Shown here piece by piece: positions 55,207-64,000 of a stretch of 64,000 nt of DNA; positions within the stretch are counted from its first letter, which is position 1, and each line of letters starts with the position of its first letter. The notes beneath the pieces were generated by a model. That model had not been told where the DNA came from and searched no databases. It saw only the letters and a list, made by a program, of their open reading frames with translations. Source of the stretch: Aquimarina aggregata (lineage in GTDB: Bacteria; Bacteroidota; Bacteroidia; Flavobacteriales; Flavobacteriaceae). The stretch spans positions 62,001-126,000 of the forward strand of contig NZ_LQRT01000006.1 in assembly GCF_001632745.1 (NCBI RefSeq). The letters run 5' to 3'. The position numbers were made by a program, and so were the translations under genes.

Positions 55207-55791
55207 ATGTATTCAGAAATTGAACAACATATTGCAAAACACATTCAACTAACTCAAAAAGAATGGGATCGGTTTACAAGTCTGCTTATTTATAAGAAAC
55301 TTCGGAAAAAACAATACCTAATCCAAGAAGGTGATGATGTTCAGTACGAATATTATGTTATCAAAGGATGTCTTAAAGCCTACCATATTGATAAAGATGA
55401 GAATGAGCATATCGTTCAGTTTGCAGTTGAAGATTGGTGGATTAGCGACTTTAAAGCTTTTTTTAAAGAAGAAAAAGCAAGATTAACAATAGATTGTATC
55501 GAGAACACAGAGTTAATCGGAATCAAAAAGTCAGATTTGGAAATACTCTTTCTCGAGATTCCAAATTTAGAACGTTTCTTTCGCATAAAACTTACAAATG
55601 CATTTGTTGCTTTTCAGGATAGAATATTATCTGCTTTAGAAAAAACAAGTGCAGAACGATACCTAGAGTTTTTATCAACATATCCTAACATAGAACAACG
55701 CATATCCAATTACCACATAGCCAACTATCTTGGTATCAAACCAGAGAGTTTAAGTCGTCTTCGTAGGCAAATTCTTAACATAGGTCAATAA
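55207..55791 (+). CDS. Crp/Fnr-family transcriptional regulator
   Basis: 194 residues. N-terminal cyclic-nucleotide-binding-type sensor (about 20-120; QYLIQEGDDVQYEYYVIKGCLKAYHIDKDENEHIVQFAVEDWW in part) and a short C-terminal helix-turn-helix (NYHIANYLGIKPESLSRLRRQIL). No iron-sulphur Cys set, so it is not an Fnr. Starts 15 bp after the terminator of the previous gene. Likely a local stress or redox regulator together with the AraC protein. Confidence 0.9.
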   Translation: MYSEIEQHIAKHIQLTQKEWDRFTSLLIYKKLRKKQYLIQEGDDVQYEYYVIKGCLKAYHIDKDENEHIVQFAVEDWWISDFKAFFKEEKARLTIDCIENTELIGIKKSDLEILFLEIPNLERFFRIKLTNAFVAFQDRILSALEKTSAERYLEFLSTYPNIEQRISNYHIANYLGIKPESLSRLRRQILNIGQ

Positions 55792-55913
55792 AATTTCATA
55801 ACAAAGATCAACTACATTTTATTTGAAGGTTTACGAAATTTGTAAACTCATTCAGTAATCCAATTAATATTCTGAATTGATATAAAAACAAATAATTTAA
55901 AACCTTTTATATA

Positions 55914-56606
55914 ATGAAAAACTTAAATGTACTAATCGTAACAACGTCACACGATAAACTAGGTAATACAGGAGAAAAAACTGGAGTTTGGTTAGAAGAA
56001 TTAGCTGCCCCCTACTATAATTTTATTAATGAAGGTGCAGTAGTAACAATTGCTTCACCAAAAGGAGGCATTGTACCTTTAGATCCAACAAGTAAGCAGC
56101 CAGATTGGCAAACAGAATATACAAAACAATTCAATAATGATACAGTAGCCACAGCAGCTATTCAAGATGCAAAAAAAATATCAGACATCAATCCATCTGA
56201 ATATGATGTCTTATTTTTTCCTGGTGGTCATGGTCCTATGTGGGATCTAAGTGATAACTCTGAAGTTGCAAAATTAATTACCGCATTCAATACAGAAGAT
56301 AAACCAATCGGATTAGTATGTCATGGAGTAGCCGCTTTAAAAGGGGTTATGTTAGATAATAATACCCCTCTTGTAAAAGGAAGAAGACTTACTTCGTTTA
56401 CAAATACTGAAGAGGCCGCTGTACAATTAACAGAGGTAGTACCTTTTTTACTTGAAACTGAACTTACTAATGATGGGGCAATCTATCGCAAAGGTGAAGA
56501 CTGGAGTGAGTTTGTAATTGAAGATGGAAATCTTATTACAGGACAAAATCCTCAATCCTCTGTATTAGCTGCAAAGAAAACCTTAGAAGCTGTACAAGTC
56601 AATTAA
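55914..56606 (+). CDS. DJ-1/PfpI family protein (HSP31/glyoxalase III-like)
   Basis: 230 residues. Nucleophile Cys136 with His137 in GLVCHGVAALKG and the oxyanion loop FFPGGHGPMWDL (about 101-112); Glu in WLEELAAPYY. Fits the class 1 glutamine amidotransferase-like group that includes Hsp31-type glyoxalases III, which remove methylglyoxal. It ends the stress cluster and carries its own terminator. Confidence 0.93.
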   Translation: MKNLNVLIVTTSHDKLGNTGEKTGVWLEELAAPYYNFINEGAVVTIASPKGGIVPLDPTSKQPDWQTEYTKQFNNDTVATAAIQDAKKISDINPSEYDVLFFPGGHGPMWDLSDNSEVAKLITAFNTEDKPIGLVCHGVAALKGVMLDNNTPLVKGRRLTSFTNTEEAAVQLTEVVPFLLETELTNDGAIYRKGEDWSEFVIEDGNLITGQNPQSSVLAAKKTLEAVQVN

Positions 56607-56631
56607 TAAAGTAATACATATTAAAGAGTTT

Positions 56632-56667
56632 AACCTTGCTGTTTTACGTTATCAGCAAGGTTTTCTT
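56632..56667 (+). terminator. Rho-independent terminator
   Basis: AACCTTGCTG and CAGCAAGGTT form a 10-bp stem with an AT-rich loop and T-rich tail after the DJ-1-like gene. Confidence 0.88.
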
Positions 56668-56829
56668 TTTCAAAACAAACAACGTATATAAGTTATAGTA
56701 TTATTTATCTCTTGCATAACATTATATCGGCGTATCATTTTGTAAAGTTCTGTTAAAAACTTCAACACAAAGTGCTGTAAATTATGACAATCTGATCTTT
56801 TCTCTACTTTTGCAAAAAATTAAACTAAA

Positions 56830-57552
56830 ATGAAAAGTATAATCGCATTACTATTAGTATTGTTAACAGGTATTAGTTGTAAAAATGAGGTGAAACAAAC
56901 TCAAAGTTACGAGGATGAAACAGAGGTTAAAAACCCAGAACCTATTACCGATACTAAAGAAAAAATTACAACTACAGCAGAAGCAATTGCATATGCAAAT
57001 GGTTTTAAAAACTGGGATAAAGTGTCTCAAATTAAATTTACATTCAATATAGATCGTGATACTATTCATTCTGAACGTTCATGGACCTGGAAACCCAAAG
57101 AGGATATAGTAACATTAACTTCTCAAAAAGATACCATAACCTATAATAGGGCAAACATGGATAGTATAACGACAAAAGTTGACAGAGGATTTATTAATGA
57201 TAAATATTGGCTATTAACCCCGTATAATCTTATCTGGGATGCAGAGAGTTTTACTTCTGAACATCAAATAAAAGCAACTGCTCCTATAAGCAATACTGAA
57301 ATGCAAAAATTAACTATTGTCTATAAAGATAAAGGAGGATATACACCTGGAGATGCCTATGATTTTTATTTTGAAGGTGATTTTATAATTAAAGAATGGG
57401 TGTTTAGACAAGGTAACACTCCTGAACCTTCTCTTATAACTTCATGGGAAGATTATAAAAATTATAACGGAATCAAAATTGCTCAAACTTATAAAATAAA
57501 TAAAGGTAATTGGAAATTGTATTTTACAGGAGTTGAAGTAATTACAGACTAA
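56830..57552 (+). CDS. Lipoprotein, unknown function
   Basis: 240 residues; lipoprotein signal ending LLTGISCK (Cys17). The mature region, with alternating strands and a YDFYFEGDFIIKEWVFRQG segment, recalls LolA-like half-barrel lipoproteins but lacks a diagnostic motif. Standalone; a hairpin follows at 57585-57610. Confidence 0.8.
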   Translation: MKSIIALLLVLLTGISCKNEVKQTQSYEDETEVKNPEPITDTKEKITTTAEAIAYANGFKNWDKVSQIKFTFNIDRDTIHSERSWTWKPKEDIVTLTSQKDTITYNRANMDSITTKVDRGFINDKYWLLTPYNLIWDAESFTSEHQIKATAPISNTEMQKLTIVYKDKGGYTPGDAYDFYFEGDFIIKEWVFRQGNTPEPSLITSWEDYKNYNGIKIAQTYKINKGNWKLYFTGVEVITD

Positions 57553-57584
57553 AACTTAATAACCAATTTAAACGTTAATACTAG

Positions 57585-57610
57585 CCTCAAAGATGATAAT
57601 ATCTTTGAGG
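57585..57610. terminator. Hairpin between convergent genes
   Basis: CCTCAAAGAT and ATCTTTGAGG, 10-bp stem, 6-nt loop, AT-rich flanks, between the lipoprotein gene and the convergent MFS gene. Confidence 0.6.
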
Positions 57611-57650
57611 TTATTTATTAAATTACTTAATCATATTAAGCAACGCTCTA

Positions 57651-58811
57651 CTAGCCTTGCTTTCTATTCAAAAAAAGTGTAATGATCATGGCTATACAAC
57701 TAGCTATAAGCAACACTGTAAAGCTTAATTTAAGACTTTCTAATTTGGATATAAAACCAAGCACTGGCGGACTTAATAAAAAGCCTAAATAACCAAAACC
57801 GGCTACAAATGATATCCCCTCTGCAGAAGAAATTCCTTTGGCTCTCCCCGCCAACCTGAATAATTCGGGAATAACAACAGAGAAACCTAATCCAACAAGA
57901 CCAAAACCTATGATTGTAATTAGTAATTGAGCCGATAATACAGCTATAAAACCTAATATACTAATTAAACATCCCCCTATAATAATAACAAAAGACCCAA
58001 AACGTTTACTAACAGCATCCCCAAAAAATCTTCCTAGCGTCATCATTGCAGAAAAAGCCACAAATCCAAAACCTGAAATTTTTTCTGAAGTAACCGAGAC
58101 AATATCCTGAAGATATAACTTACTCCAATGCTCAATCGCACCTTCACTACCCATTATTAAAAAAGCAATAATAGTAAAACCAAAAAGGGGTTTCATTAAC
58201 TCAAATGGTTTTGATTTTTTAGTATTAGACTCTTTTTTTCCCTGAATAGTCAAATACACTTTTGCTAATATTACATTTGTAATTATTACAAAAATCATGG
58301 CAAAAGCCATATGAGTAACAGGCACTTTTATATATTCTATCAAAAAACTGCCAATACCCGCACCTATAACACCTCCTAGACTAAAAAAACCATGTGATGC
58401 CGACATGAAATGAACATTATCCTTTTGTTCTATATCAGAGACTAAAGCATTCATAGATATATCTGTAAGACAACCAAATATTCCAACAATATAAAGTGAA
58501 AGACAAAGCATTATATAACTTGGAGCAATTAGCGGAACTAAAAACAATATTGAATACATAATTATTCCAATAAGTGTCATTTTGCCTACTCCTATTCTCT
58601 TAATCAATTTAGAAGAAAACGGTATAGCCGTGAGTGTTCCTAAAGCAAAACAAAATAATGCGATACCCAATTGAGCATCATCAATATTTAATGTCTCTTT
58701 TATTTTAGGAATATAAAGCACCCAGGTGCCTGTCATTATATTTAGCGATGCAAACACCCAAGCAGGGCCTAAATAGCGAGATTTTGTTAAAATTAATTGC
58801 AATGAGTTCAT
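57651..58811 (-). CDS. MFS transporter
   Basis: 386 residues with twelve hydrophobic segments and the MFS spacing; typical GIALFCFALGTLTAIPFSSKLIKRIG loop near the N-terminus. Resembles fucose/glucose-permease and efflux-type MFS proteins in length; substrate not predictable. Divergent from the AraC gene at 58968, which may control it. Kynureninase lies just beyond the AraC gene. Confidence 0.9.
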   Translation of the reverse strand: MNSLQLILTKSRYLGPAWVFASLNIMTGTWVLYIPKIKETLNIDDAQLGIALFCFALGTLTAIPFSSKLIKRIGVGKMTLIGIIMYSILFLVPLIAPSYIMLCLSLYIVGIFGCLTDISMNALVSDIEQKDNVHFMSASHGFFSLGGVIGAGIGSFLIEYIKVPVTHMAFAMIFVIITNVILAKVYLTIQGKKESNTKKSKPFELMKPLFGFTIIAFLIMGSEGAIEHWSKLYLQDIVSVTSEKISGFGFVAFSAMMTLGRFFGDAVSKRFGSFVIIIGGCLISILGFIAVLSAQLLITIIGFGLVGLGFSVVIPELFRLAGRAKGISSAEGISFVAGFGYLGFLLSPPVLGFISKLESLKLSFTVLLIASCIAMIITLFLNRKQG

Positions 58812-58967
58812 AACTACAAATTCTTAAACGTAAATGATATCAAGTTCTAAACTAAAGCATCAAAATTAAGCACCATGTTTCTTGTTGGGTAAAACAAAAT
58901 ATTCAAATACTAAGACAAAACATTCCTTGATATACATTTATTAAAAATAAAATGATAATTTTATTTT

Positions 58968-59840
58968 ATGAAAATCTCATATGAAAACATCTATTTTGAT
59001 CAATCACGGTCCTTAAAAATTGAAAGTTATACTGATAAATCACAATGCGATATTGTTAGTTGGCATTTACATCCAGAATATGAACTTGTTTTTATTAAAA
59101 GTGGAAGTGGTAGTTTACAAATAGATTCTCATTTTGAAAATTACCATGACGGGTTACTTGTTTTTCTTGGGCCTAATATCCCACATATGCCCTTTGGAAA
59201 CAGTCAATTTAAAAACAATATTGAAGTTGTCATACAGTTTCCCGAAAGTTTTATTCATGAAAAACTATCTCACTTCCCAGAATTCAAAACCGTATTAAAA
59301 TTTATTGAACACTCAAGAAACGGTGTTATATTTTCTTCTGAAGTACATAAAAGACTATCATCGCAATTTTTAAAGTTTGGTAAACAAAATAACACAGAAA
59401 GGCTCATTAATTTTATGAATATATTGTATCAACTTTCTGTTTGCAAAGATCAGAGTGTTATACTAAAAACTCAACTGTCTTTAGATATTCATAAACATTC
59501 GTTAGAAAGAATTGCAAAAGTATATCAATATATAAATGATCATTATAATGTAGAAATACGATCAGAATCATTAGCCAAACGTTTAGGATTAACTCCAAAC
59601 TCATTTTGTAGAATGTTTAAAACCGTAACTAACAGGAATTTTATTGATTTTTTAAATGAATTTAGAATAAAAAAGGCGCAAGAATATTTTCAACATCATG
59701 ATATATCCATAGCAGAAGTAATGTATCAATGTGGTTTTAATGATCCTTCATACTTTTCAAAACAATTTAAGAAATACACAGGTACTTCTCCCTCTAAATT
59801 CACAAAACAATTACTAATAAAACAAAATAGGATTAACTAA
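58968..59840 (+). CDS. AraC family transcriptional regulator
   Basis: 290 residues: cupin-type N-terminal domain (CDIVSWHLHPEYELVFIKSGSGSLQIDSH, about 25-55, and GLLVFLGPNIPHMPFG) and a C-terminal AraC double helix-turn-helix (VEIRSESLAKRLGLTPNSFCRMFK, then IAEVMYQCGFNDPSYFSKQFKKYTGTSPSKF). Divergent from the MFS transporter gene and convergent with kynureninase (8-bp overlap of the 3' ends). Confidence 0.94.
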   Translation: MKISYENIYFDQSRSLKIESYTDKSQCDIVSWHLHPEYELVFIKSGSGSLQIDSHFENYHDGLLVFLGPNIPHMPFGNSQFKNNIEVVIQFPESFIHEKLSHFPEFKTVLKFIEHSRNGVIFSSEVHKRLSSQFLKFGKQNNTERLINFMNILYQLSVCKDQSVILKTQLSLDIHKHSLERIAKVYQYINDHYNVEIRSESLAKRLGLTPNSFCRMFKTVTNRNFIDFLNEFRIKKAQEYFQHHDISIAEVMYQCGFNDPSYFSKQFKKYTGTSPSKFTKQLLIKQNRIN

Positions 59841-61116
59841 CTTTATTAAGAATACCTTCTTTTAATATTTGTCCGAATTCATACATATCACTGTAAGAAC
59901 AATATAATGGTGCAGGTGCAAGTCTAATTACATTGGGTTCTCTCCAATCTACAATAACTCCTTTTTTCATAAGATACTCAAACAACTTTCTTCCTTCTCC
60001 ATGTAAAAACACAGATAGTTGTGTCCCTCTTTCTTCTTGATTAGAAGGGGTAATAATTTCAAATGAACTCTCTACTTGTTCATCTATTTCTTTGAGAATA
60101 TATTCTAAATATGCTACTATTTGATTTCTTTTTGCTATGATCGCATCCATTCCTACCTCATCAAACATTTCTAAAGATGCCAGATATGGTGCCAAAGACA
60201 ATACCGGAGCATTACTTAGTTGCCAAGCATCTGCATTTGCCATAGGTTCAAACTCTGGTTTCATTAAAAATCTAGTTTCCTTACTTGTACCCCACCATCC
60301 TTCGAATCGAGGTATTTCTTTTTGGTTATGAAACCGTTCATGCACAAAACATCCTGAAGCATTACCGGGTCCACTATTCATATATTTATAACTACACCAA
60401 GCAGCAAAATCTACATCCCAATTATGCAAGTCAAGTTTAATATTCCCAGCAGCATGCGCAAGATCCCACCCTACAAAAGCTCCAACATCATGGCCAGCTT
60501 TAGTAATTGTCTTCATATCAAAGACCTGACCGGTATAATAGTTTACACCACCAATAAGTATCAATGCACATTCATCTCCAACTTCTTTTATGGTCTTAAG
60601 AATATCTTCTGTTCGAAAATTATGTTCCCCATCGCGTTTCTTAATTTCGATAATAGCATCATCGGGCTCATACCCATGAAAACGCACTTGACTCTGAAGC
60701 ATATACTGATCGCTAGGAAATGCTTTTTCTTCACAAATGATCTTATATCTATTTCCTTTAGGTCTGTAGAAAGAAACCATTAATAAATGTAGGTTAACCG
60801 TAAGTGTATTCATTACAGTAATCTCAGCGGGTTTTGCTCCTACTATTTTACTAAGAGGATTTGCTAAACGCTCATGGTAATCCCACCATGGTTTTTGAGC
60901 ATAAAAATGTCCTTCTACTGCAAGTTCTTCCCAATCTTTCATTACATCATTAACGAACTGTCGGGTATTTTTGGGTTGAAGTCCTAAAGAATTCCCAGTA
61001 AAATATAGTACCCGTTTATCGTTTACCTTAGGAAAAAGAAACTGATCCCTGTACTTTTTTAAGGGATCTTTTTGATCAAGTTTCTGGGCAAATTCTCTAG
61101 TATTTTCGAAGTACAT
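59833..61116 (-). CDS. kynU: Kynureninase
   Basis: 427 residues. PLP-dependent cleavage of (3-hydroxy)kynurenine to (3-hydroxy)anthranilate and alanine. The PLP Lys lies in AAWCSYKYMNSGPG (about 243-256), preceded by WDLAHAAGNIKL, and the N-terminal NSLGLQPKNTRQFV is typical. Kmo is in the same window at 35454, so the bacterium can make 3-hydroxyanthranilate from kynurenine, possibly for NAD or tryptophan breakdown. Confidence 0.94.
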   Translation of the reverse strand: MYFENTREFAQKLDQKDPLKKYRDQFLFPKVNDKRVLYFTGNSLGLQPKNTRQFVNDVMKDWEELAVEGHFYAQKPWWDYHERLANPLSKIVGAKPAEITVMNTLTVNLHLLMVSFYRPKGNRYKIICEEKAFPSDQYMLQSQVRFHGYEPDDAIIEIKKRDGEHNFRTEDILKTIKEVGDECALILIGGVNYYTGQVFDMKTITKAGHDVGAFVGWDLAHAAGNIKLDLHNWDVDFAAWCSYKYMNSGPGNASGCFVHERFHNQKEIPRFEGWWGTSKETRFLMKPEFEPMANADAWQLSNAPVLSLAPYLASLEMFDEVGMDAIIAKRNQIVAYLEYILKEIDEQVESSFEIITPSNQEERGTQLSVFLHGEGRKLFEYLMKKGVIVDWREPNVIRLAPAPLYCSYSDMYEFGQILKEGILNKVS

Positions 61117-61439
61117 TCTTAGCGTTTTGATTCAAAAATACGTATTTGATTTGAGAATCGTCAATTCATGACAGAGATACAGATGCCGAATGTATAATTG
61201 ATAAATGTGGAGGTTGCATTACTGATGACAATGATTAAGCTATGACACACGTACTTAGCGCTTGTTGGCACATTGATTTTTAATTAAAAAAGTTAATAAT
61301 CATTAGGTATGTAGGATGTTAGAAAAACATCTTTTTATCTAATACGAACTAAACGGAAGCCTTAATTATCATGATTCGACTTCTGTTTACTATTATTTTT
61401 TAAATGTAAATATGTTATTTTTGCAAAAAAGTAAAGGAC
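61117..61439. other. Intergenic region between divergent genes, with a coding-like remnant
   Basis: 322 bases. A short frame (61155-61238, plus strand) without ATG reads ...TDAECIIDKCGGCITDDND and stop; its amino-acid composition looks protein-like but no start codon is present, so it may be the end of a decayed gene. Nothing else supportable was seen. Confidence 0.4.
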
Positions 61440-62081
61440 ATGCACTTCATCCCAGAAGCACTAGACGACTATGTAGTACAACACTCTGAAAAAGAACCCG
61501 AATTACTACAACAGCTCACAAGAGAAACCTACCAAAAGATACTACAACCCAGAATGCTTAGCGGCCCTTATCAAGGCCGAGTTTTAAGTATGTTGTCTAA
61601 ACTTATAAATCCCAAAAACATATTAGAAATTGGCACCTATACTGGGTATTCTGCTTTATGTTTAGCAGAAGGCATACAACAAGATGGAGTATTACACACT
61701 ATAGATATTAATGAGGAATTAGAAGACTTTCAGAGAAAGTATTTTAACCTTTCTCCCTTTGGAAAGCAAATTTGTCAACACATTGGAGACGCTACTACTA
61801 TTATCCCAAATCTTGATCTTACTTTTGATTTAGTATTCATAGATGCTGATAAACCGAATTATCCTGTTTATTTTGATATCATTATTAATAAAATGAATCA
61901 AGGCGGAGTTATATTATCAGATAATGTTTTATGGAGTGGAAAAGTTATTGAGAAAATTCAACAAGATGACATTTCTACAAAAGCTCTTTTAGAATACAAT
62001 ACATTACTTGTAGAAGATAAAAGAATAGAAACGGTAGTATTGCCTATTCGAGATGGTTTAACGATAAGTAGGGTACTATAA
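61440..62081 (+). CDS. Class I O-methyltransferase
   Basis: 213 residues, catechol-O-methyltransferase/CcoAOMT type. SAM motif ILEIGTYTGYSALCLAEG (about 61-78), metal-binding Asp in VFIDADKPNY and SDNVLWSGKV. Metal-dependent O-methylation of catechol-like acceptors; the specific substrate is unknown. Kynureninase is the divergent neighbour. A terminator follows. Confidence 0.93.
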   Translation: MHFIPEALDDYVVQHSEKEPELLQQLTRETYQKILQPRMLSGPYQGRVLSMLSKLINPKNILEIGTYTGYSALCLAEGIQQDGVLHTIDINEELEDFQRKYFNLSPFGKQICQHIGDATTIIPNLDLTFDLVFIDADKPNYPVYFDIIINKMNQGGVILSDNVLWSGKVIEKIQQDDISTKALLEYNTLLVEDKRIETVVLPIRDGLTISRVL

Positions 62082-62082
62082 A

Positions 62083-62116
62083 AAAGAGATGAAGAATCGA
62101 TATTCTTCACCTCTTT
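62083..62116 (+). terminator. Terminator after the O-methyltransferase
   Basis: AAAGAG-TGAAGAAT and ATTCTTCA-CTCTTT arms (each with one bulged base) form a stem with a short loop, just after the stop. Confidence 0.8.
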
Positions 62117-62139
62117 ATATCTCACAATTACTATTTTAC

Positions 62140-63624
62140 CTATTGTACCGCTTTAAGTGCATCAATATTTCCGTAACCAAATTTACTATTACGATTAGGG
62201 TAATTTGCCCCAGCTCGTTTTAATTTATCTAGTACTTGTTCTCTTGACATATTAGGGTTACGTGCCCATACTAATGCCGCAATACCAGCAGTCATAGCTG
62301 TTGCTACAGAAGATCCACCTACATATGACCTCGTACCATTATTAAATCCTAATACGGGTACATTTCTATCACTATTACCCGCTCTTTGCATAATTAACGT
62401 AAAATCGATCTTACTACCATCATGGCAATTACTGCATCGTAAACCATCATCTCTTAAACCTGTAACTGCAACTGTTTCATTCATGTTTGCCGGAAAAATC
62501 ACTCCAACAAAATTTGTAAATGAAGTTGAAGTACCTCCTGCTGCAATAATTAATTTACCTCTACTATGCGCATATCGAACCGCATCTTTAATATTACCAA
62601 TACTAAAAACCCAACCTATAGACATAGAAATTATTTTAACATCGCTTCGATCTCCCATAGCTCTCAACGCATTACTCACACCTTTTCTTTCATGATAATC
62701 GTCTAGCAATACATCTGATGTTCCTCTATAAGCTACTAAATTCGAATTATAAGCTACTCCAACTGGCATACCATTATCATTACGAGGAGAAGCTATAGCA
62801 GAAGCCATTTGCGTACCATGACCACATCGATCATTAGGACCATCTAGATTATTGGACCACCACCAAATTGAGTCTATATACGTACCAAAACGTTGTACGC
62901 TTCTTCCACTCGATACGCCATCATTAAAGCCACTTCCTAGTAAATTTTGATTCGCCGATAATCCAGTATCAATTAACCCTACAGTAATTCCTGATCCTGT
63001 ACTATAATTCCAAGCTTGTGGTATTTTATGAATATCATAGTTCCATGGTAATTGTGTATTAGGAGAAATCATTCGGTAATCATTTCCATTAATATTTTGT
63101 CCTTCTTGACTACAACCGGCAGATTTTTGCAAACTTTTGTTGTATTCTGCATAACCTATTGGTTCTATATATCTAATACCCGGTAGTTTAAGTAATTCTT
63201 CAACAGTCTTTAGATTGGTTACATTTACATCTATCACATTAAGAATTTGATCAGCCGCTCGAATTGCTTCAGATTTTGTTGTTTTTTCGTTTGATGCTAC
63301 AACATTTGAAATATTTTCAATAATTTCTAAAAGTCGTGGAGATCTATTTTCAGAAAACGATTCTCCTTTATTACCAAAACCTACACTTAAGACCTCATTA
63401 CCTTGCACCGCTGCACTCCATAATACTTGTGCAGATGCATTGCGCCAAATATCTTGATTCCCTTTTTTAAGTTCTGCATCAATAAATGAATTAATTTCTT
63501 TTGTTGAAAGCAATCTTTGCGTATCCAAAGATTCAAGGGTCTGTTCTGTCATATTAGTAGGGTCTTCTTTAGAACAAGAAATAATAAGAAGCATACCTAA
63601 AGTAAAGAGAATAATCTTTTTCAT
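62140..63624 (-). CDS. Subtilisin-like (S8) serine protease lipoprotein
   Basis: 494 residues from ATG 63624; the frame is open upstream, but a lipoprotein signal with lipobox (LLIISC, Cys17) begins here. A propeptide-like region (about 20-195) is followed by the catalytic domain: Asp219 in VGLIDTGLS, His269 in CGHGTQMA and Ser439 in GGSSVATAM. It lacks the type IX sorting domain seen on other exported proteases of the group. Probably a surface-anchored protease. Confidence 0.93.
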   Translation of the reverse strand: MKKIILFTLGMLLIISCSKEDPTNMTEQTLESLDTQRLLSTKEINSFIDAELKKGNQDIWRNASAQVLWSAAVQGNEVLSVGFGNKGESFSENRSPRLLEIIENISNVVASNEKTTKSEAIRAADQILNVIDVNVTNLKTVEELLKLPGIRYIEPIGYAEYNKSLQKSAGCSQEGQNINGNDYRMISPNTQLPWNYDIHKIPQAWNYSTGSGITVGLIDTGLSANQNLLGSGFNDGVSSGRSVQRFGTYIDSIWWWSNNLDGPNDRCGHGTQMASAIASPRNDNGMPVGVAYNSNLVAYRGTSDVLLDDYHERKGVSNALRAMGDRSDVKIISMSIGWVFSIGNIKDAVRYAHSRGKLIIAAGGTSTSFTNFVGVIFPANMNETVAVTGLRDDGLRCSNCHDGSKIDFTLIMQRAGNSDRNVPVLGFNNGTRSYVGGSSVATAMTAGIAALVWARNPNMSREQVLDKLKRAGANYPNRNSKFGYGNIDALKAVQ

Positions 63625-64000
63625 TTTTAGAATAAAATTTATGAGTTTGTGTATAAAATTAACAAATGACAAATCCACAAAAAAAGTACAGATAATTATC
63701 ATTTATATAATTAAGTTACTAATATATTAAATAATCTTCAAATTATTGACATTAATTTTAACAAATAATCAGTTAAAACTTCAATATTATGCTTGCATAA
63801 CACTAAATTTTAAGAAAATTTTTCCCTGAAACCCCAGTAAACATTGACCTCTTTATAAAAGGCTTATCTATATAAAAATTATTAAAAAAAAAAGTAGGTA
63901 TTTTAGTGTATTGATAAAATTGACAAGTATTTAATCCTAAAAAAATACTGGAAAATATAAGAATCGTTATTAGCTTGTGCTATAAGAATCTAAAACACTG
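63625..64000. other. Upstream region of the S8 protease gene
   Basis: 376 AT-rich bases up to the window edge. No gene, repeat or RNA recognised; it should hold the protease promoter on the minus strand, but no convincing box was found. Confidence 0.55.

Overview
The window is AT-rich chromosomal DNA from a marine member of the Bacteroidota, family Flavobacteriaceae. An Aquimarina-like genus is my best guess, but that is an inference. The clues are a fused SecDF translocase, the gyrB / DUF6588 / mdh gene order, a type IX secretion sorting domain on an agarase-like enzyme, many short lipoproteins, almost no Shine-Dalgarno sequences and promoters of the flavobacterial TTG-N17-23-TAnnTTTG type. 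I see no rRNA, tRNA, CRISPR array, prophage or insertion sequence.

Layout. 0-2.2 kb: an exported catalase with an exported ankyrin partner. 2.3-6.8 kb: a winged-helix regulator cluster (two transcription units sharing one palindromic operator) with a Coq4-like protein, DUF1361 and CreD. 6.8-11.2 kb: a DUF192 lipoprotein, a membrane TPR-AraC regulator and a GH16-tectonin enzyme with a sorting domain. 11.3-19.5 kb, minus strand: secDF, mdh, a DUF6588 protein and gyrB. 20-26.5 kb: an astacin-like lipoprotein protease, asnB, a DUF2911 protein, four tandem 32-codon genes and queE. 26.6-38.5 kb: metabolic and hypothetical genes, including a cupin gene that needs a +1 frameshift, an RluF-type pseudouridine synthase, a sterol-desaturase-like protein, an aldehyde dehydrogenase and kynurenine 3-monooxygenase. 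38.6-42.8 kb: a signalling/redox operon (cNMP-sensing histidine kinase, aldo/keto reductase, receiver fused to a thioredoxin-reductase-like flavoprotein, UBP-type zinc finger). 45-48 kb: a sugar symporter and a GH1 glycosidase. 48.2-51.6 kb: a lipoprotein, a small helical protein, a cytoplasmic trypsin-like protease fused to an endonuclease I domain, and a membrane-anchored small protein. 51.7-56.6 kb: an AraC-centred stress cluster. 56.8-63.7 kb: MFS, AraC, kynureninase, an O-methyltransferase and a subtilisin-like lipoprotein.

The most novel-looking signal is at 24.1-25.8 kb. Four tiny minus-strand genes, all exactly 32 codons, encode paralogous peptides with a conserved C-terminus (LP-G/A-A-S/C-x-x-A-I/M-H/R-R/K). 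They differ from one another at many synonymous sites. Each is preceded by a 14-bp element (consensus about RGGGARAWTACCCN) 166-193 bp upstream of its start codon. I do not recognise the family.

Two local regulons can be read directly. The sequence TTGACAA-N5-gGGAAAAa lies exactly 50 bp upstream of the -7 box in front of three units next to an AraC gene (52610, 53704, 54010). A perfect palindrome TACTTTG-N5-CAAAGTA sits over the promoters of the two units around a winged-helix regulator (2343, 3353). All functional assignments come from recognising motifs by eye; no database search was run.
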